NCBI GenBank assembly: GCA_009774765.1
Contig: VSOK01000005.1
Span: 25,060 to 89,059, forward strand
Reading direction: 5' to 3'
Source: Bacteroidales bacterium
GTDB lineage: Bacteria > Bacteroidota > Bacteroidia > Bacteroidales > UBA932
DNA: 64,000 nt
In this document: positions 63,029 to 64,000 of the stretch, piece after piece
Numbering within the stretch: the first letter of the stretch is position 1
How the letters are laid out: the number at the start of each line of letters is the position of its first letter
The notes under the pieces: generated by a model
Database searches by the model: none
Seen by the model: the letters and a program-made list of their open reading frames with translations, nothing else
What the model was told of the DNA's origin: nothing
Position numbers and translations under genes: made by a program

Positions 63029-64000
63029 TTATTTTACTTTGACCAATCTGAAATTGTCAAGCATAATATCCAATTCCCCGGCACCGTCAGCCGCACCGAA
63101 AGGCATCAGATGGAAATTGACCATATCATCGAAGCTCCTGATGCTCCTCTCCGAAGTTTTCTCCTCCTTGTCCCATTTGAACTCGGTAAGAGGAATAGTC
63201 ACCGTTCTCCACACTCCTGCATCAAAACCATCCTCGTACAGTTTCCAATGGCACTGCGCATCTTCACCGTCCACACTGTGCTCCTCCTTGTCAGAATTGA
63301 ACCACATTATCATCGGAGTGCAATCCCATTTGTTGCAGCAATATTCGAAACTGAGAGCATAATCCGAAGGCTCGCCCTCAGTCAAAAGAGGAGAATGGTC
63401 AGGATTGAGCCAGAAAAGCTGCATTTCATTTGCTGGCCAGGCCCAGCTTCCCACATTGCCGTAAAGATGGAGATACTGCCCGTCACACCCGTTGTCGGAA
63501 GCGAAACGCCCTGTTCCCCAAGTGACATTCGCGGTGGACGTGAAATTCTCGAACAGTCCTTCAGTGCTCCTCCAGTTGAATGAAGAACGGCCTGTACCGT
63601 ACTTTGAAACAACAGAAACCGGTCCCTCGACAACGGCTCCCTCAGGAACAGTGCAGACGACCTGCGTCTCCGTCACAGACTTGACCTCCGCGGCAAGCCC
63701 TCCAGGGAAAGTGACATCCACAAGACCGTTGTCCTTGGCGAAGAAATATTGTCCGCCTATCGTGACTTCAGAGCCCACAGGAGCATACGCGCAGCTTATA
63801 GACTTCACCGACGGCGCAGGTATCATTACAGCTATACCGAATTCAGCCTTTTTGCCTGACTTAGTCTCAAGATACATCCTGTTGGTAATCTCCGAAGGCA
63901 TAGAGCTCGGCACAGTGACAATAATTGAAGTCGGAGTCACATACGCAGGATTAAGTTTCGCTGTCTGGTCATTGAAATCAATACGGCAGACATCACCGAG
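63029..64000 (-). CDS. IPT/TIG surface glycan-binding protein, C-terminal part (5' end outside window)
   Basis: The minus-strand frame is open to the window edge; a GTG at 63940 is not a real start because the frame continues with coding-like sequence to 64000. About 323 residues remain: IPT/TIG domains followed by a C-terminal binding domain of about 180 residues with aromatic-rich segments (GNVGSWAWPANEMQLFWLNP, MIMWFN) and a last strand DIMLDNFRLVKVK. This resembles the C-terminal domain of SGBP-B type proteins. It is the next gene upstream in the mannan PUL, 10 bp before the 819-residue SGBP. Confidence 0.8.
   Translation of the reverse strand, partial: LGDVCRIDFNDQTAKLNPAYVTPTSIIVTVPSSMPSEITNRMYLETKSGKKAEFGIAVMIPAPSVKSISCAYAPVGSEVTIGGQYFFAKDNGLVDVTFPGGLAAEVKSVTETQVVCTVPEGAVVEGPVSVVSKYGTGRSSFNWRSTEGLFENFTSTANVTWGTGRFASDNGCDGQYLHLYGNVGSWAWPANEMQLFWLNPDHSPLLTEGEPSDYALSFEYCCNKWDCTPMIMWFNSDKEEHSVDGEDAQCHWKLYEDGFDAGVWRTVTIPLTEFKWDKEEKTSERSIRSFDDMVNFHLMPFGAADGAGELDIMLDNFRLVKVK

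Overview
The window is chromosomal DNA from a member of the Bacteroidota, most likely the order Bacteroidales (an Alistipes/Rikenellaceae-like or uncultured gut or rumen lineage; the genus cannot be fixed from sequence alone). The signs are SusC/SusD pairs, FecR and ECF sigma factors, BACON, DUF1735 and IPT/TIG lipoproteins, -7 boxes of the Bacteroidota form TAnnTTTG, and a dcw cluster in the usual Bacteroidota order. GC looks close to 47-48 %. I see no rRNA, tRNA, CRISPR array, prophage or intact insertion sequence.

Layout. (1) 1-7096, plus strand: the 3' end of a polysaccharide utilisation locus (PUL): the end of a susD, two tandem phosphodiester-glycosidase lipoproteins, two IPT/TIG plus beta-propeller lipoproteins, an ECF sigma factor and an SGNH esterase, nearly without gaps. 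(2) 7166-9925: a His-rich small protein and a TonB-dependent receptor, possibly for metal uptake. (3) 9926-10448: 523 bp without a gene, holding nested perfect inverted repeats between convergent genes. (4) 10449-16703: housekeeping genes: DASS transporter, TrmH-type methyltransferase, glyA, HD hydrolase, UDG-fold protein, M23 peptidase. (5) 16843-33900: the cell wall and division cluster mraZ-rsmH-ftsL-ftsI-murE-mraY-murD-ftsW-murG-murC-ftsQ-ftsA-ftsZ-gltX, preceded by GTGG repeats that look like an MraZ operator. (6) 33953-37347: small membrane protein, rpiB, a 417-bp gap with a possible minus-strand small RNA or basic micro-ORF, truB, a MATE exporter. (7) 37313-50498: a PUL resembling Bacteroides high-mannose N-glycan loci: divergent ECF sigma, FecR, SusC with STN domain, SusD, a GH18 that has lost its catalytic residues, DUF1735-LamG, an active-looking GH18 and BACON-LamG. 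(8) 50627-64000, minus strand: a beta-mannan/galactoglucomannan PUL: surface glycan-binding proteins, GH26, GH3, GH26, GH130, GPH-type sugar symporter and GH36 alpha-galactosidase.

How the genes work together. In the mannan PUL, lipoprotein GH26 enzymes would cut mannan outside or at the outer membrane, periplasmic GH36 would remove galactose, GH3 would trim beta-glucosyl or beta-mannosyl ends, the symporter would import disaccharide and cytoplasmic GH130 would phosphorolyse mannosyl-glucose. The 2-epimerase that usually completes this route is not in the window. In the N-glycan-type PUL, GH18 would release glycans that the non-catalytic GH18, LamG and BACON lipoproteins hold for SusCD import. 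The two PULs converge on a perfect 19-bp bidirectional terminator.

The main leads are the nested inverted repeats at 10023-10335, a terminator-like hairpin inside the start of the HD gene, a G8 tract in susC, the catalytically dead GH18, the MraZ boxes, a 14-bp inverted repeat around the mannan symporter promoter, a terminator and promoter pair in the 34.6-35.0 kb gap, and strong local depletion of CATG. No wholly new system is demonstrated.
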